DNA from: Sparassis latifolia
Lineage: Eukaryota > Basidiomycota > Agaricomycetes > Polyporales > Sparassidaceae
Direction: 5' to 3'
Length of the DNA: 64,000 nucleotides
Assembly (NCBI GenBank): GCA_018466975.1
Contig: JAENRS010000020.1
Coordinates: 1-64,000 of the forward strand
The notes under the pieces were generated by a model, which saw nothing but the letters and a program-made list of their open reading frames with translations, was not told the DNA's origin and made no database searches. The number at the start of each line of letters is the position of its first letter. The stretch's first letter is position 1. Positions 1 to 12,462 of the stretch are shown one piece after another. Position numbers and translations under genes: made by a program.

Positions 1-313
1 GCGATTCGAGATCGATTCCCCAGTGTGACATAGTGGCTCCGTCTTGCGGGCAATCTCTTCCAATATGCTCAACAGCCGCAAAAAATTCATGAACACTTGG
101 ATAACATTTCTACAGATGCTACAGAATACACGCGCAAAATTGCGAGGAAGAGAATCAGGCAGCGAGCATGCAAAAGTCTGCGTATCGGGGTCACCGACAG
201 TACTGAACCCTCAGCGCGGAACCAGCTGAAGTGGACGAGAGGCAGACAAGGACAACTGTCGCGATATGCTTAGCATTTCCGGGAGAAGAAGCATAATCAC
301 TTATAACTCACAA

Positions 314-1037
314 TCAAGAACCGACGTTGTCCGGAACGTCATCTTGCGACTCGTTCAGGCTCGGGGCTGAACATTCCGAGGTGTCCTCAACGGGTCGGCC
401 TTGCTCATGAGTGTATGACTCGACATAAAATCCGAAGGACTTCCTGATACTGTCGAGGCGTTTGTCGAGTACAAAAGAGCCATCGTGCACCAGAGAACAC
501 GCATTGGCGATATGCCTCACGAAGGTCCAGAACATGGAAACGTCCGAGAACTTCAGTTGTTTCCACAAGCTGTAGGCTAGCACGTCACCCTCGCCCTTAG
601 CTGGAAGTGACCATTTCACGATGAGGTGGATCTGTGAAACACGGTCTAAGGGATGAATCTGCAGATAGGAGTGGGGGTTGCTCACTTCATCGATGGTGAA
701 ATACCAGTCGTCCGTAATCACGCTGGAGAATATATGCTTCGTGTAGTATTGGGTCTTCACAAACAGAGCAACTGGCTGTACTATGAGTATCGTGATCTGT
801 AGTTGCGAGATGATCGTGAACTCACAATGGTCCGGGATTACTTCAGCAAACAGAACGGACACAGCATACCATTCAGGTGTCCTCTCGCTATCTGATGATA
901 CTGGATGGTCCTCAACGTAGGTTCGCGCGAATTGAACCTCAGTGCTTGCAAAGAGCACCTTTATCTCGCTAGGGCTTAGAGTAGCTATTAGCGAGCAAAG
1001 TTGGAGGACACGTCCATCGGACTCACACAAATACCAT
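314..1037 (-). CDS. Unrecognised small protein, family member A (4 exons)
   Basis: I do not recognise this protein. Proposed exons on the minus strand are 1037-1027 (11 nt), 944-826, 780-686 and 631-314, with intron phases 2, 1 and 0. They give 180 codons plus a stop. The open frame can be read through two introns because they are 45 and 54 nt long, so a gene finder could miss them. Visible features are a DDWYF motif, an FWTFV motif and a C-terminal Ser/Asp/Glu-rich tail. The start was chosen because the protein at 11816-12401 has the same 11-nt first exon beginning ATGGTAT, the same 119-nt second exon and the same three intron phases. A TATA box lies 66 nt upstream of the ATG. No signal peptide or membrane segment is evident. 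Function is unknown. Confidence 0.6.
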
Positions 1038-1102
1038 GGAATAAAGTAACTGGGGAGATCGGAGGGGGAATAGGAGCCTTGTTGACCAACTCGCAAACCG
1101 GC

Positions 1103-1113
1103 CAATATATAGC
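1103..1113 (-). promoter_or_regulatory. TATA box of gene 314-1037
   Basis: On the minus strand this reads GCTATATATTGG. It sits about 66 nt upstream of the proposed ATG. The paralogue at 11816-12401 has a TATA-like element at nearly the same distance. Confidence 0.5.
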
Positions 1114-1466
1114 AAATGCAGGATAAGTACGCCGCTGGTCGCGTTTTCATGGGATAAGGAAGAACACAATGAGACAAAGTCCAAGGCGGAAGTATCCGAG
1201 TGTGTACTTTTATGGTCCAGACACAGATAATGAGACACTAAAGGTCGCACATTGCGGCGCTACCCAGACTGGCGAATTTACCTGCAGACAACGGAGACGC
1301 GGGTCATAGACAAAGGAGACACAGGTCAGACAAAGAAAAGAGGTCTCGGACAAGGAAGACAGTGATAGCCATTGCAAGCCTGTCATGGACAGACAAAGGC
1401 CGTCCAAACAATCGGAAGCATTGCGGTGTATGTCGTATAACTACGTAGGCAAGTTGCCTCAGGCTT

Positions 1467-3742
1467 ATGATGTCTTCCCGTGCACAACTCACGCACGTGG
1501 TACGCGACACGCGACACGCTGCAACCACTCTAGACCTTGTTCAGTCGCACAGCTCCAGCGTACTTGTGGATGGCTGCGCGAGAGATGATGCCTACCAAGC
1601 CCTCGAGCCGCACGTCCGCAAGCTATTCGATGAACACCCAACCGTCCAGCGGTTCTCCGATGATCTCTGGCTTCCGGCTACTAAAATCTCAGATATACTC
1701 CGACATTTCCTTCCCTTGCAATTTGACTCGAATTTTATAAGCCCTTCTCGGAACGTTTCGCAGGATGTTCTGCGACAGACTATCGAATGGACGAGGTATC
1801 CTCAGAGTTCTGTGATCACTCCGCGGACTGTCGCGCTTTTTCTATTGGAGTTTGGTCTGGTCGCATACGGTGCAAAGTGGTACGCCATGATACTGATATT
1901 GCTATCCTGCTGCTCATGCCATTTCCAACAAGTGATACCGTTCATGAAAGTGGCCCTGGAGAGCAGTCTGCTTCAATCAATGGCCAGGTGCTAATCACCG
2001 ACGCAAATCGCAAGCATCTAGATGGTACGTCGTATTCTCCACGTCAAGCTGCAACCAGCCGATTTATAACTCGAGTTCAGCGATGCAAGGGCTGATCCCT
2101 CAAGTTCAAAACATGTTCAGGATCTGCCAGGAACGACAGGACGATACCGCCGTCGAGCTTAAAGAGTTCGCCCATCGATTGAATCTATGTGAGGATGAAG
2201 ACAAAAGCTTACGCGGTGCAATTCGGGGGCAGGGCGGTCGTGAGGTTCGTAACAAACCCCGTCGCATTCCGGAAAATGCTTATCCAGGCGGCGTCTATAG
2301 AGCAGACTAAACAGTGTGGCGAGCCGATTAGAAGAAGATATCCATTTGTCGGCGCAACGCTACGCAGATGAAGGAACTGCACTCAATAGGAATATTGATA
2401 AAATTACGGGTGTGTGTACGGAGATGTCACTGCAAAGAACCATACTGATGGTGTTGTACCTCTCTAGACCGCATCTCAAGCGCAACGGCTGGCTTGCAGG
2501 AGCAGCTCAGATCCATTTCTGAGACCTTGGATTCACACGTGATGATGGCCGGCAGCCGGATGCAGATACTTGAAGACCGAATCTTGCAGCTTACTGACAC
2601 TGCCTCAACGCTGCAGCCTGAGCTCTGGCATATACGGGATGCGGTGACAGACTTGAAGATCAATCTAATGGACGAAAACTTCCGTGCAGAGCGATCACGC
2701 TACGGGGAGCTACAAGAGGAACAACGTAGCCCTGCGGAATTTGTGCAGGCTCGTGGCCATGATGACTTGCTGAGCGAAGTGGAGCGAAGCCTCTACACGC
2801 ATGGCAGTACTACTGGGCATCTCGTCGCGCCGGACAGTCTATTGCTCTTCACGCAACCATTACCCACCACGTTCGATTCAGTCCACCTCGCGATCAGTAA
2901 TAGCCCGCTGTCTTGCATTTCACTTTCCTCTCCTGGTGAAAATGTCTCTGTCGACAACGACATTAATTCTGACATTATGTCCGGCATCGTACCTTCATGT
3001 GATCTCACTCCACTCCGGTCTCCCTATCTTGAGCTACTTCCCACGACTTCAGGCCCACAAGCATTGCGCACTACAACTTTAACTGATTCGGATGCATCCC
3101 TCCTCGATATTGTTAAACCCGGATTGAATCCTATAGTCAGACTTCCTGCACGAGGGGCAGACAAAGCCACCGGATCGCGGATCATTGTCTGTAATCCCCC
3201 GTGCCCGCGATCGTTGATCTGTCGATGTAAGTTGTCTTTCCTGTGTCTCGGTCATACGCCTTAACGTTGCCGCAGTGCAGATGTGTTGCAAAAACCTATT
3301 TCTTATTGCGTACCGGCACATCTCTTTCGCAGCGATGTTCTGCTTTTCCCTCCAGACCTTTTTTCAACTTTGGCAATGTGTGGTGCTCTATACAGATATT
3401 CGTGGATGCATTTGTCGGCTGCAGTCAACTATTGCAGACATACATCAATCACTGGATGCCTCATCTCGACTGACGCAAAATTTTGTGCGTATTCGATGCT
3501 GTGTGCGTGATCAATACGCGCATGTTATTTCCTTCTGCGGTATTTTACATTGGCAGTGGCCACAACGTCTACGCCCCACCAACAAGGTCAGGATCTGCCT
3601 TATCATTCTCCTCTGTGCAGTAATACCATCTCTGGTATTCCTGAACTGCATGCGACCCCAAGCGCCTCTCACACAGCATCGACCGCTTTGGACGGCATTG
3701 CGTCGCCAACTAGAACGACAAGAAGGAGTAAATGGTCGGTAG
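1467..3742 (+). CDS. Unknown multi-exon protein with coiled-coil stretches
   Basis: I do not recognise a family. Open segments in different frames are linked by plausible introns: GTACGT near 2023 to an acceptor near 2081, GTGCAA near 2210 to an acceptor near 2290, and GTGTGT near 2409 to an acceptor near 2468. The segments at 2083-2210 and 2494-2760 are rich in Glu, Gln, Leu and Arg with heptad-like spacing, which suggests coiled coils. A later segment around 3275-3480 is hydrophobic and aromatic and could hold a membrane helix, and the end (3660-3742) is again charged. The start at 1467 is the first ATG of the first long segment. Exon borders are not fixed, and the gene could be partly decayed. 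Confidence 0.35.
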
Positions 3743-3795
3743 CAGGAGTGTGTCTAATGGACATCGTAATTAAGCTCTTTTGGTTAGTTCACTGA

Positions 3796-5279
3796 ACAGC
3801 TATCAAATTATTTTGATGTTCGCATGAATTGTGTTTCTGCAAATCAGAGCTTGGACGGCCACTTCATATGGCTCGATGACTTATTCGAGGCAAGGCGCTC
3901 GAGCATCTGAATGCTTTGCCATACCGCCCTGACATCCTGCGGGCGGCTTGATTCGGTGTTTGCAGATGCCGGTCATATTCTCCATGCTGATCCAGAAACT
4001 TCGCATTTTGAGCTGACTTTGTGATGACCATAGGGCTAGCGGTGTCGAAATTCAATATTGTCAGACGTATATCTGGTTGGCCAGTCCGCTGGCGTGTCGT
4101 GGATACATCCTAGGTAGTGGGCCCGTCTTCTCATTTACGAACGAGCGATGTCCAATAAAAGTTACCCTCAAGCCTTCCCGGCGAACGGAAGGTGTGGGAC
4201 TCGATGCACAGTGTAACTGAGACCTATATACTAGATATGGATCGACTGTCATCCATAGCCATATATAGTCAGCAACGGAGACTAACTGAGACCTCACACT
4301 ATGAATGTGCGACCATCTAAATTTGGAGACGGGTTCAAAAGCCAGTGGCTAGAGTCTGAGAGCATGTCAGGTGTCGACATAATTTGGAAGCGGCTTAAGT
4401 GGTAACGAGTATTTCTCGCTGACGCTCGCCATTCTGTCATGCATACATAGGTCGATAGGATGTCCTGATCTACATACAAAGATATGCACTCTTCCCCTGG
4501 GTCTAGGTAGCAGTGCACTATATGCGGTCGAGTCAACAAAGACGATCAACAAAGACTGTAATTAAACTAGAACGAAAAATGCAGCTCGATATGTCTGTCT
4601 ACGTAGTCTTGTTCAAGCGGACGAAGTAGCTACCTGCGAAGACCAGGGGTCAAAAGCATCACGGGGATATGCATGAAGGGAAGGGAGTCAGACGACAGTC
4701 GGATCTCGTTTGACCCTGCGGTGTCAATACCGTGTCTGTGCAACAAAAATCAATCGAAGCACTCGCACAGGGAAAGAGAGATACTCAACCTTTCTCGAAC
4801 ATGTTGTTCTATGTCGTTCAAGGACACCCCAACTATAAGCGAATCGTTGTTTCTGGGAGAATGACACCGCAGACATGTCCAGCGAGACGACGCCTCAAAT
4901 TGCTGCCATAACAGAGCCCTATGAGTTCTCTTGCTCGAGCAGCTACGGCAGCAGACACCGGCTGCCGTGGACTGATCGTGATGCGCTAGGGCACGACTGA
5001 TCTAAAGAGATTGAAAAGGTCAGCAGAGAACCAACGTGCCGGTGATGAGAACACACAGCTGAACACCATCCCATTACTGGCAATGACCTTCCAGCCTCGC
5101 TGCACAGATCGCAAGAAATTCGCTCGTTGGATTTATCGAGTCCGGAAAATGTTGTCAGGGCGGGATTTCGTCCACATGCCTGAATAACTCTGCTTGCCAC
5201 ACTGAGACATGGACGGACGTTGTCACAGGTCCAAGGTGCGCATCCGCGGTAATGGACAAGGGGCGCACTGTCATAGATA
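3796..5279. other. No gene recognised
   Basis: Only short, overlapping frames without family similarity are visible. The right part (about 4943-5279, minus) may be the read-through 3' end of the primase remnant. Confidence 0.5.
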
Positions 5280-6004
5280 TCGCCATTGATAACAGGCAAA
5301 TACCCGTCCAAGAAGGGAGTATTGCTGACAGCAGCTTCCCATTCTCCGTAAACACGGTAGCAGCAGGGGTGTGTCAATATAGTCACAGGCGTCTGCAACT
5401 CACCCCATTTGATGCACTGGAACATCACCCTTGCACACGTGAGAGGAACCGGATGGACGAGACGCGAGGTCCTGGGAGATCTACGGAGGCCCGCAGACAC
5501 GTCACCAGAAGAGGGTTGCACGATGTCACTGTCGGGATCCAACAACGCCGCTAATCGTCGCCAGAAGGTGATCGCCTCGTCTATTGAGACACCAAGGGTC
5601 TGTGAGACGCGTTAGTGCCAGAAAAGATGTTATACTAGATCGCCTTGAGGAAAAGACCATATTGCAATCTCCAGAAATGCTTGAGATGTCGATCCCTCTG
5701 CAGTTGGTCGTGGAGGTTGCGCATGCACATCGGGAAGTGTCGCCGCGCAAGGTCATCCACCATGTCGGCGGTGATCTCATTCCCACTACTTGACGCCGCG
5801 CTGCTCCACTCTGACGAAACACCGGCGAGGAAACCTTGCGAGAGGTTTTTTAGGATGAGAACTATCCTCGTATCTTCGTCCAGTCGGGGTAGAGCTTTCG
5901 CTGTCGTCTGTGTTGGAAGTTAATGTCAGGGTAGAAATCATTTCGAAACGTTATACCTCGAGCGCATTCATGAGGTTGGTTTGGAACTCTTGGAGCACGA
6001 TGCT
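5280..6004 (-). pseudogene. PRI2: DNA primase large subunit (PRI2-type) remnant
   Basis: Three consecutive minus-strand exons match the C-terminal half of the eukaryotic primase large subunit, the iron-sulfur protein that works with primase and DNA polymerase alpha to start new strands in the nucleus. Exon 6004-5957 carries LQEFQTNL. Exon 5907-5644 carries ALPRLDEDTR and then FPMCMRNLHDQL and QYGLFLK. Exon 5599 onward carries GVSIDEAITFWRR. Cys in FPMCMRNL is the first Fe-S ligand of the family. After FWRR the sequence jumps to a region resembling the protein's end (TCARV, then LTHP), so most of the Fe-S domain between the first and last ligand cysteines appears deleted. The donor after LFLK is GC rather than GT. 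The N-terminal half of the protein is absent upstream. I infer a truncated, internally deleted copy. Confidence 0.75.
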
Positions 6005-6488
6005 GGATTATTCTCGTGCGGTCAGAATAGTTCCTAACACACTCTATACATAGAAACAAGAAATACTTTTATTTTCCTTGATCTGCTGGTAGAAGTTTGT
6101 TCGTAGTGACTTGCCCGGAATGGTAGGCGGAAGTTACCGGGAGCCAAACAGCCGAGGAATTACGGCCGGCCTGCGCTGGTGACCTCTGCCATTGCCACAT
6201 TGCCACCTCTTTCTCACCCACGACTGGTCGTGGCCGCGCGTGTGTAAACTCGTCTTCAGTGACGAATGGGCGCATGTAAAGCCCGACTATTAGTGGCTTC
6301 AGACATACATTCAACCCATGTTGGCCGAACTCGACAAAACTGCATCTCGGGAAGCTGGACACTCCGACGAGGCCACGTCTCCACTAGTGGCAGCACCATC
6401 CGATTCGAAGCCCACTATCGGCGACGTCGAACCTCCACTCTACATGCTCGATCTGCTCGTCACCGAGGACGTCATTAAAGACCAAACC

Positions 6489-6825
6489 AGCTCAAGCCGG
6501 TCAAGTAGTTATTTTTCCTACGTAGACTAAGTCTGTACTTACATGACACACCAGGACGTTGACAACGAAGGAAGGCATAAAGTCACATTTCGGAAACGCA
6601 TTCCACCTGTGTCGCAAGATCCTGCATCTTACCAAGCTCGTGGTCGACGCACATGACGGGCATGTTCAGATATAAGTAAAGGTAGGTTTCGAATTGTTGT
6701 TGCAGAAGCCTTTTGCTTATCTGGTTTGGCAGTTGATGCTTCAAGTGTGAATTACGAAACCTCTATTATCGTCTCAACACCGGTACAGTCAGTAAGGGTC
6801 CTGGCTGTGGTTTCTGTGCGCCAGG
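6489..6825 (+). pseudogene. PRP8: PRP8 internal fragment, upstream partial copy
   Basis: This segment repeats 9086-9535 of the larger PRP8 copy downstream: the LKPVK exon end, an intron, the LTTKE exon, and the stretch encoding the tail of the CGFWAPGW motif. It lacks about 90 nt between GTCGACGCACATG and ACGGGCATGT that the downstream copy keeps, and its frame is broken. It ends exactly where the PRP8 N terminus begins at 6826. Confidence 0.8.
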
Positions 6826-9800
6826 GTGGCACGTCTATCTTTTGGTATGCCACCACTACCCCGTGGTATGCCATTGCCTGCAGGTCTGAGCAAGCAGAAC
6901 TTCGGCATACCTCCAGAAGTCCTTGCGCAGAAGTCACAGAAGTGGATTCAAATGCAGAAAAAGTGGTACGCGAAAAGTGCAGGGGCGGGTTTCGTTGACA
7001 TGTGTAAACAGGTGTGAATTTTTGTATTCTCGCCGCATGCATCGAAGTTCATGTTTCCTCAGGATCACCCTCTGGAGCATGTCCGAAAAGTCATTAAGGA
7101 TCAGGGCGACATGAATAACCGCAAGTTCAGAAATGATAAGCGCGTGCACCTTGGTGCCTTGAAGTATGTTCCACACGCGGTGATGAAGTTGCTCGGAATC
7201 GTTCCTATCCCTGGGAGCAAGTGCGCGAAGTGCCGGTTCTTTAGCACATAACTGGCGCCATTATTTTCGTGAACGAGATTCCGCGCGTGATAGAACCAGT
7301 CTATCATGCCCAGTGGAGCAGTACGTGGCTTGCTATGCGAGGAGAAACACGACCGAGACGCTTTCAAACGCATGCGTCTTCCATCTTTTGACGACGAAGA
7401 GCCTCCCCTTGACTATGGCGACAACGTGTTGGATGTGAAACCATCGGAAGCTATTCAACTGGAGCTTGACGAAGAGGAGGACGCAGCAATCTCCGAGTAG
7501 TTCTATGACCCGAAGCTGTTGTCGATACGCCTTTCGTCAGTGGTGCCTCATACCGCTACTGGCCAGTCGCTGACTCTTCCTGTCATGGCCAATTTGTATC
7601 GCCTTGGCCGGACGTTGTTGTTGGATCACGCACACGGCGATTCTAGCTATCTCTTCAACAAGAGGTCTTTCTTCACTGCAAAGACTTTGAACATGGCGAT
7701 TCCTGGTGGTCCAAGGTTTGAGCGCTGTAAAGGGATATGGACACTTTTGACGAGGATTGGAACGAGTTCAACGACATTAACAAGGTCGTCATTCGTCAAC
7801 GGATTAGAACCGAATATAAGGTCGCGTTTCTTCACCTCCACAACTCTCTTCCTCGTTCCGTCCATATCTCTCCTTATCACAGTCCAAAAATGTGGATATT
7901 CGCACGGATGATCCCGACTTGCCCGCCCTCTACTTCGATCCCGTCGTCAATCCAATATCACTTCAGTCACGAAGACATGATATTCAGGCCGAACGATGCT
8001 GACGACGACGATTTCGAGCTTGAGCCACTCCTCGAGGAGAAGATTGATCTTACCGCTGATGCCATTGCCCTCTGGTGGGCGCCTGATCCCTACAGCCGTC
8101 GTTCGGGACGTACGCGAAGAGCGCAGGATATACCGCTCGTTAAGAACTGGTGTCTTGAGCGTTACCCCCCCGGTCAGCCCGTGAAAGTCCGCGCCTCATA
8201 CGAAGTTGCTGAAGTGTTATGCATTGAATGAGTTGGAGACACTCCCGCAACCTCTACCACAACATCGACGCCCTCTCCTCACGAAAGACCGCTTTTCCCG
8301 TGTACATCGACCACTGCGCAGCCCTTCTCAATGCCAGACACATCACAACGCACCGACTCCGGAGGCGATCACCACGCCACGTCGACCGCGCGATCTCACG
8401 CTGCACAAGCTAGCTACGTACAGAATATCTACGGAACCGATGTCGAATCTCACTCACTCGTTTCCCGTCGTACGCGCAAAGGCCACCAACGCGAACGCTG
8501 CAAACAACGGCCAGCAAAGGGACGTCGATAGCGAGGAAAACCTACCAGCAGCACCGCAGACGTCGACGGCGCACCTCCAAGATGGAAACCGCAGCACAAA
8601 CGCGAGCAGAGGAGAACACTAAGGAGAGGAGAGCGGACGAGTAGAAAAACAAGGGAAATGGAATGAAGACCTCACCAAACCCGCACGGCTTATATACCCA
8701 CGTCGCGCCCTCCCAGGCCCCAGCCTCCCACGCTATACGCCCACAGGACTAGGACCTTTCGCAAGGCGTCCTGCGCAGAGCGTAACAGCACCGCAGCGCG
8801 CACGCACGCGCCGAGCATCGATCGCCGCAGACGCCTTCCTCCGCCCTTCTTCAGCCGAAAGGCCATGACGAAGAAGAACGCCTTCAGACAGCTAAAGGCG
8901 ACCAAGTTCTTCCAAACGACGCGTCTCGATTGGGTCGAGGCGGGCCTGCAAGTGTGCAGACAAGGCTACAACATGTTAAACCTCCTTATTCACCGCAAAG
9001 TCAGTAAGATTGATATGCACGCTACCGCTCAAGCTAACAACCGCCCTTCCAGAATCTGAACTATCTTCATCTGGATTACAACATGAATCTCAAGCCGGTC
9101 AAGTAATGTCCTTCTATCTGTAAGCTGAGTCTATACTTACAAGTTCCGCCAGGATATTGACAACGAAGGAAGGAACGCAAGGAGTCTCGCTCGAAATGCC
9201 TTCCACCTGTATCGCGAGATCCTGCGCCTCACCAAGCTCGTGGTCGACGCACATGTACAATTTCGTCCCGGCAACGCTGACGCTGCTCCAACTCGCGGAC
9301 GCGCTGCAGTATATTTTCACACATATCGGTGCATCGACGGGCATGTATAGATATAAGTACAATGTGAGTTTGGAATTATTGTGAGTCCTTCTCTCCTCCT
9401 CCTCGAAAAGACTTGCTTATGCGGTATGCAGTTGATGTGTCAAGTGCGAATGACGAAAGATCTGAAGCGTCTGATCTATTATCGTTTCAACACCGGTCCA
9501 GTCGGTAAGGGTCCTGGCTGTGGTTTCTGGGCGCCAGGATGGCGCATGTGGCTTTTTTTCGTGCGAGGTAATGTGCCACTGCTGGAGAGGTGGCTTGGCG
9601 ACAATTTCAGAGCCGAAACAGCAAGGGCATTGCGAAGACCGTGACGAAGCAGCGGGTCGAATCACATTATGATCTGGAACTCCGTGCGGCAGTCATGCAC
9701 GACATTCTGGACATGATGTCGGAATCCATCTAGCAGAACAAATCCAAGACGATCTTGCAGCGTCTTTCAGAGAGGCGCGGCGTTGCTGGCAGGCCAACAT

Positions 9801-11300
9801 TCCTTGGAATTTTCCCGGTATGCCGACTGCGATCGAGAATATTATTCTGCGGTATATCAAGAGCAAGGCCGACTGGTGGTGCTCTGTAGCCCACTATATC
9901 CGCGAGCGTATTAGACGTGGTGCTACTGTCGACAAGGCGGTGGTGAAGAAGAACTTGGGACGGCTGACTCGCCTTTATTTTAAGGCTGAGCGGGAGAGAC
10001 AGCATGGATATATGAAGGATGGACCGTATATCAGTGCTGAAGAGGCCGTAGCGATCTACATGGCAACAGTGCATTGGTTGGAAAGTTGCAGCCCTCACCC
10101 ATCCCTTTCCCTCCTCAATTACAAACATGATACCAAGCTGCTTGTTCTTGCTCTCGAGAAACTGAAGGAAGCATATTCGGTAAAAGGTGAGTGGTCAGTT
10201 TTTTGGTGCCATCATCATCATTAAATTTGCGTAAGGACGTTTGAACTAATCCCAACGAGAGGCGCTTGCACTCATTGAGCAAGCGTATGATAATCCACAC
10301 GAATGTAGGTTTCGCGCGATTACCTCTTTGATCTATTCTTATCCCGCACTACAAGGTCTTTCCCGTATCAAACGACTGTTATTGACGCAGCGTGCATTTA
10401 TGGAGGCTGGTATCGAGTTCTTTATGACAAGCTCATCCCTTGCTATGACATCGAGCCCAGTCGAGAAGATTACAGACGCTGTAAGTCTAAATCTTCGTCT
10501 GATTCGCTAAAACGACTGACCACTTCTTTCAGTACTTCGACCAATTCCTGTTCTTTGAGTGCGTACGCGTAGAGTTGTTACATTTTTCTTTGTTGACTGT
10601 CAACGGCAGGGCGGATAAGCGACGACTCTTCCCGGCATGGATCAAGCCGGCAGTAAGTTTTTATTAGCCTGTAGCTCACGTTAGTACTAATTTATGAACA
10701 GGACACTGAACCGCCGCCACTACTTGTATACAAGGTAATGTTTGCGCTTAGCGAACGCGTAGTGTGGAAGATTGACAACACAACAGACATATGGGAGACC
10801 GGCGACGGCGAATGCAACGTTCTAATGGAGACTGTCCTGTCGAAAGTCTATGAGAAGATTGACTTGACGTTCCTCAACCGGCTGTTGCGACTTATCTTGG
10901 ACCACAATCTTGCGGATTACGGCACCGCGAAGAGTGAGTGTCTGGTCGAAGATGCTGTGCGCATATGGACTGACGCTGATTACTCCATTCAGTTCTCACG
11001 TACAAGGGTAGGGATTCACGTCTTGCGTACTGCCTCCTCGTCTTATCTTTTATTCGTAGATATGGCACACACGAACGCATATGGAATGATCCGCGGCTTG
11101 CAATTCTCTGCCTTTGTATTCCAGTACTACGGCTTCGTTCTCGACCTGTTAATTATTGGTCTCCAGCGTGCGAGCGAAATGGCGGGGCCTCCACAGATGC
11201 AAAACAATTTCTTACAGTATCGCGACTCTGCAACTGAGACCCGTCATCCGATTCGGCTGTACTCGCGTGACGTCGATCGATTAAAAGACCTGCGCGTCAG
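6826..11300 (+). pseudogene. PRP8: PRP8 spliceosome core protein, N-terminal part, broken
   Basis: Long stretches match PRP8, the U5 snRNP scaffold at the spliceosome's catalytic centre: [11 protein letters not shown] at the start, [100 protein letters not shown] and [14 protein letters not shown]. Match order is colinear with the normal protein, and several spliceable introns remain (for example after YSVKG and before YFDQFLFFE). Damage is extensive. The start codon position reads GTG (6826-6828). In-frame TAG occurs at 7242-7244, 7498-7500 and 9731-9733. Frameshifts lie near 7000, 7520, 7900, 9290 and 9600, and a 0.6-kb insertion at about 8255-8860. Similarity stops near 11300, so the C-terminal RNase H and Jab1/MPN parts are missing. 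PRP8 is essential, so a working copy must exist elsewhere. Confidence 0.93.
8255..8860. other. Foreign insertion within the PRP8 pseudogene
   Basis: PRP8 similarity breaks after KCYALNELE at about 8250 and resumes at MTKKN at 8865. Known PRP8 proteins have only a few residues between these motifs. The inserted about 600 bp is GC-rich, has no convincing ORF, and carries a good TATA element (TATATAAGCC read on the minus strand, 8688-8697) followed by a pyrimidine-rich leader. It may be a promoter or 5' gene fragment. Terminal repeats are not obvious. Confidence 0.5.
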
Positions 11301-11815
11301 TCATCATTTTCGCTTGTACGGCGTCTCGTTCACATCGTATCTGGCTCTCGTGTTACACTATATACGGCGGGCACGAGCGTCGACCTCCTTTCCATTTACT
11401 GAGATCTTGTTCCATGAACCGTGTCATCGAACGCGGGTTGTGTCGATTTCTGCGGGATCTCGTACAATCCTTTGTCGGTCTGGTATTTCTTCGGAGAGCG
11501 TTCTTGAACGAAACGCGGTGCTTTAGGCCCAGCGCGGCAGTGTGAATTTTGGTTTCGTAGGTGGGTTAGCTAGATATATTTACTTTCTTGCACGCTGACA
11601 GATAGGCTTTATAACGACCACAGGGACACAAGTGCAGGGGTATGGCTCTCCTCGAGCTACAGGCGATGAGACCGTGAAAAGACATATGCATTCCTCATAA
11701 CACTTATCCTACGTTATATAGCAGGTTCAGAACACAGTGCTGAAGAGGAAAAATTCCATGAACATATAAACAACCCCATAACGGAGATGCTCACCTCATC
11801 GCTCACGGCCGCTCG

Positions 11816-12401
11816 CTATCCATGGGTCAGGCATAAGTACAGCGTTTCAACGGACTCTCTGATTGACTCGAGCTGTTTCAGAAGATGTTCTTTCTCTTCC
11901 AGGACCGACGCGCGTGCCTTTCTATAATATCCGACGAAGGTCCAGAAGTCTTTGTGTTCCTTGAACCGGATATTGAAGTTGCTCTCATCAGTTTGCCACA
12001 TAACTGTGAGCGAATTCTGGGGGGAAGCCAATTAAAGTACAAAGAGCGTTAACGAGTGAAAAAAAAAACTTACATCGTCACACATGAATTTCCAATCCAG
12101 TGAGACTTCGCGTGCGAACATAGGCTCTTTCCCCACAAAGACTGAAATTGTACCTAAATAAAATAGCAAGAATCAATAAGTACTCAAGGCTTAATAGTAC
12201 TGAATCATACTGGAATCCGGGGATATATCAGCTAGCGCCAGACAGGCAGGCGACCAGCGGAGTTCGGTTCCGCTGGTCGCCTCATTGTGCGAAGCAAACT
12301 CAACGCGGTTAGTCACAAATTGTAAAGAGCTGCAAGGAGGGTATCAATTATCAACGTCAACACGATATCTGAATCAACGACAACACCCACTATGATACCA
12401 T
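11816..12401 (-). CDS. Unrecognised small protein, family member B (4 exons)
   Basis: Proposed exons are 12401-12391 (11 nt), 12329-12211 (119 nt), 12141-12074 and 12016-11816, giving 132 codons plus stop with GT-AG introns of 61, 69, 57 nt or similar and phases 2, 1 and 0. The protein is a paralogue of 314-1037. It shares the LQF..RV start, the SPD junction, a DW.F motif before intron 3 and FWTFV in the last exon, followed by a charged helix (EEKEHLLKQLESIRES) that looks like a short coiled coil. It is shorter than A because it lacks the acidic tail. It is not recognised as a known family, and no signal peptide is seen. The matched splice structure supports a real gene. Confidence 0.6.
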
Positions 12402-12462
12402 GGAGTCGCAATGATTAGGGTGAGGAGGGAACGAACATGAGAAGGAGCATACAATAAACCGC

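Noticed and set aside
4943..5545. 200-residue ORF as an independent gene
   Set aside because: Its start is the GVSIDEAITFWRR exon of the primase remnant read through; the rest is downstream sequence.
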